Below are positions 63,858 through 64,000 of a stretch of DNA of 64,000 nt, piece after piece. The position numbers were made by a program, and so were the translations under genes. How positions within the stretch are numbered: the stretch's first letter is position 1; each line of letters opens with the position of its first letter. Origin of the DNA: Candidatus Obscuribacterales bacterium (GTDB lineage Bacteria > Cyanobacteriota > Vampirovibrionia > Obscuribacterales > Obscuribacteraceae); contig JAIELX010000029.1 in the NCBI GenBank assembly GCA_019752635.1, positions 1 to 64,000 on the forward strand, read 5' to 3'. The notes under the pieces are model-generated. The model was given only the letters and a program-made list of their open reading frames with translations. It searched no databases and had not been told where the DNA came from.

Positions 63858-64000
63858 CCCTCAATCCCGACCAGGAACATAGAAGGCTTCCCAAAGGCGC
63901 TTAAGGATCGGCGGTTATAAGACTTGCTGCCTCATAGTTAACGCACGGCTACGCCATTCTATAGTAGCAGCGAGACGAAAAGAAGACTTACATTCATTCT

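Overview
The window is about 64 kb of gene-dense bacterial chromosome with roughly balanced base composition, mixed ATG/GTG/TTG starts and purine-rich ribosome sites. No rRNA, tRNA, CRISPR array, insertion sequence or phage gene was recognised. The gene content suggests a large-genome, non-photosynthetic, environmental relative of the Cyanobacteria: C5-pathway heme genes, flotillin/NfeD pairs, a Ser/Thr kinase, many TPR proteins, several c-di-GMP-type proteins, and large lineage-specific proteins with disordered N-termini. I infer the Vampirovibrionia/Melainabacteria (Candidatus Obscuribacter-like), but this is a guess from gene content, not a marker-based assignment.

Layout. 1-5 kb: a Ser/Thr kinase truncated by the window edge, then coaD with a coiled-coil protein and a strong terminator, an exported alpha/beta hydrolase, and a membrane-anchored class A beta-lactamase-fold protein that lacks the usual general base. 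5-11.4 kb: an OmpR-type two-component system, then a 1149-residue unknown protein translationally coupled to a 269-residue partner. 11.6-20 kb: acyl-activating enzyme, YiiX-like hydrolase, a broken receiver-domain remnant, a LOG-domain protein, a Dlt-like trio (MBOAT acyltransferase, carrier protein, SGNH-type protein) and a degenerate GGDEF protein. 20-29 kb: clpB followed by a second, partly decayed copy of the two-gene module, a divergent J-domain/TPR gene, an exported unknown and a diguanylate cyclase with an I-site.

29-46 kb is looser and shows gene decay. It holds a Cys-rich protein, an acyl-CoA synthetase, a HI0933-type flavoprotein, a HEPN-like/CBS fusion, and an exported thioredoxin-fold-like gene interrupted by one in-frame TGA with a hairpin just downstream, which makes it a selenoprotein candidate. 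It also holds a lipoprotein, a TPR gene broken by frameshifts, a Q/P-rich exported repeat protein, a HIT hydrolase coupled to a TPR lipoprotein, a sensor-kinase-like protein that has lost its phospho-acceptor histidine, a small MshEN-type protein and two decayed genes. 46-64 kb is orderly: a PfpI/DJ-1 protein, the heme operon hemA-hemC-hemD-hemB, a B12/metal-receptor-type binding protein coupled to a P-loop kinase, a duplicated NfeD/flotillin block, a DHH-CBS-tRNA nucleotidyltransferase fusion, a lipid kinase and an exported START-like protein.

Themes: envelope modification and membrane organisation (Dlt-like trio, flotillins, NfeD, lipid kinase, beta-lactamase fold), c-di-GMP signalling (active and degenerate GGDEF, MshEN), and protein quality control (ClpB, J-protein). 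Core genes are intact while accessory genes carry frameshifts, which suggests real decay rather than uniformly poor sequence.
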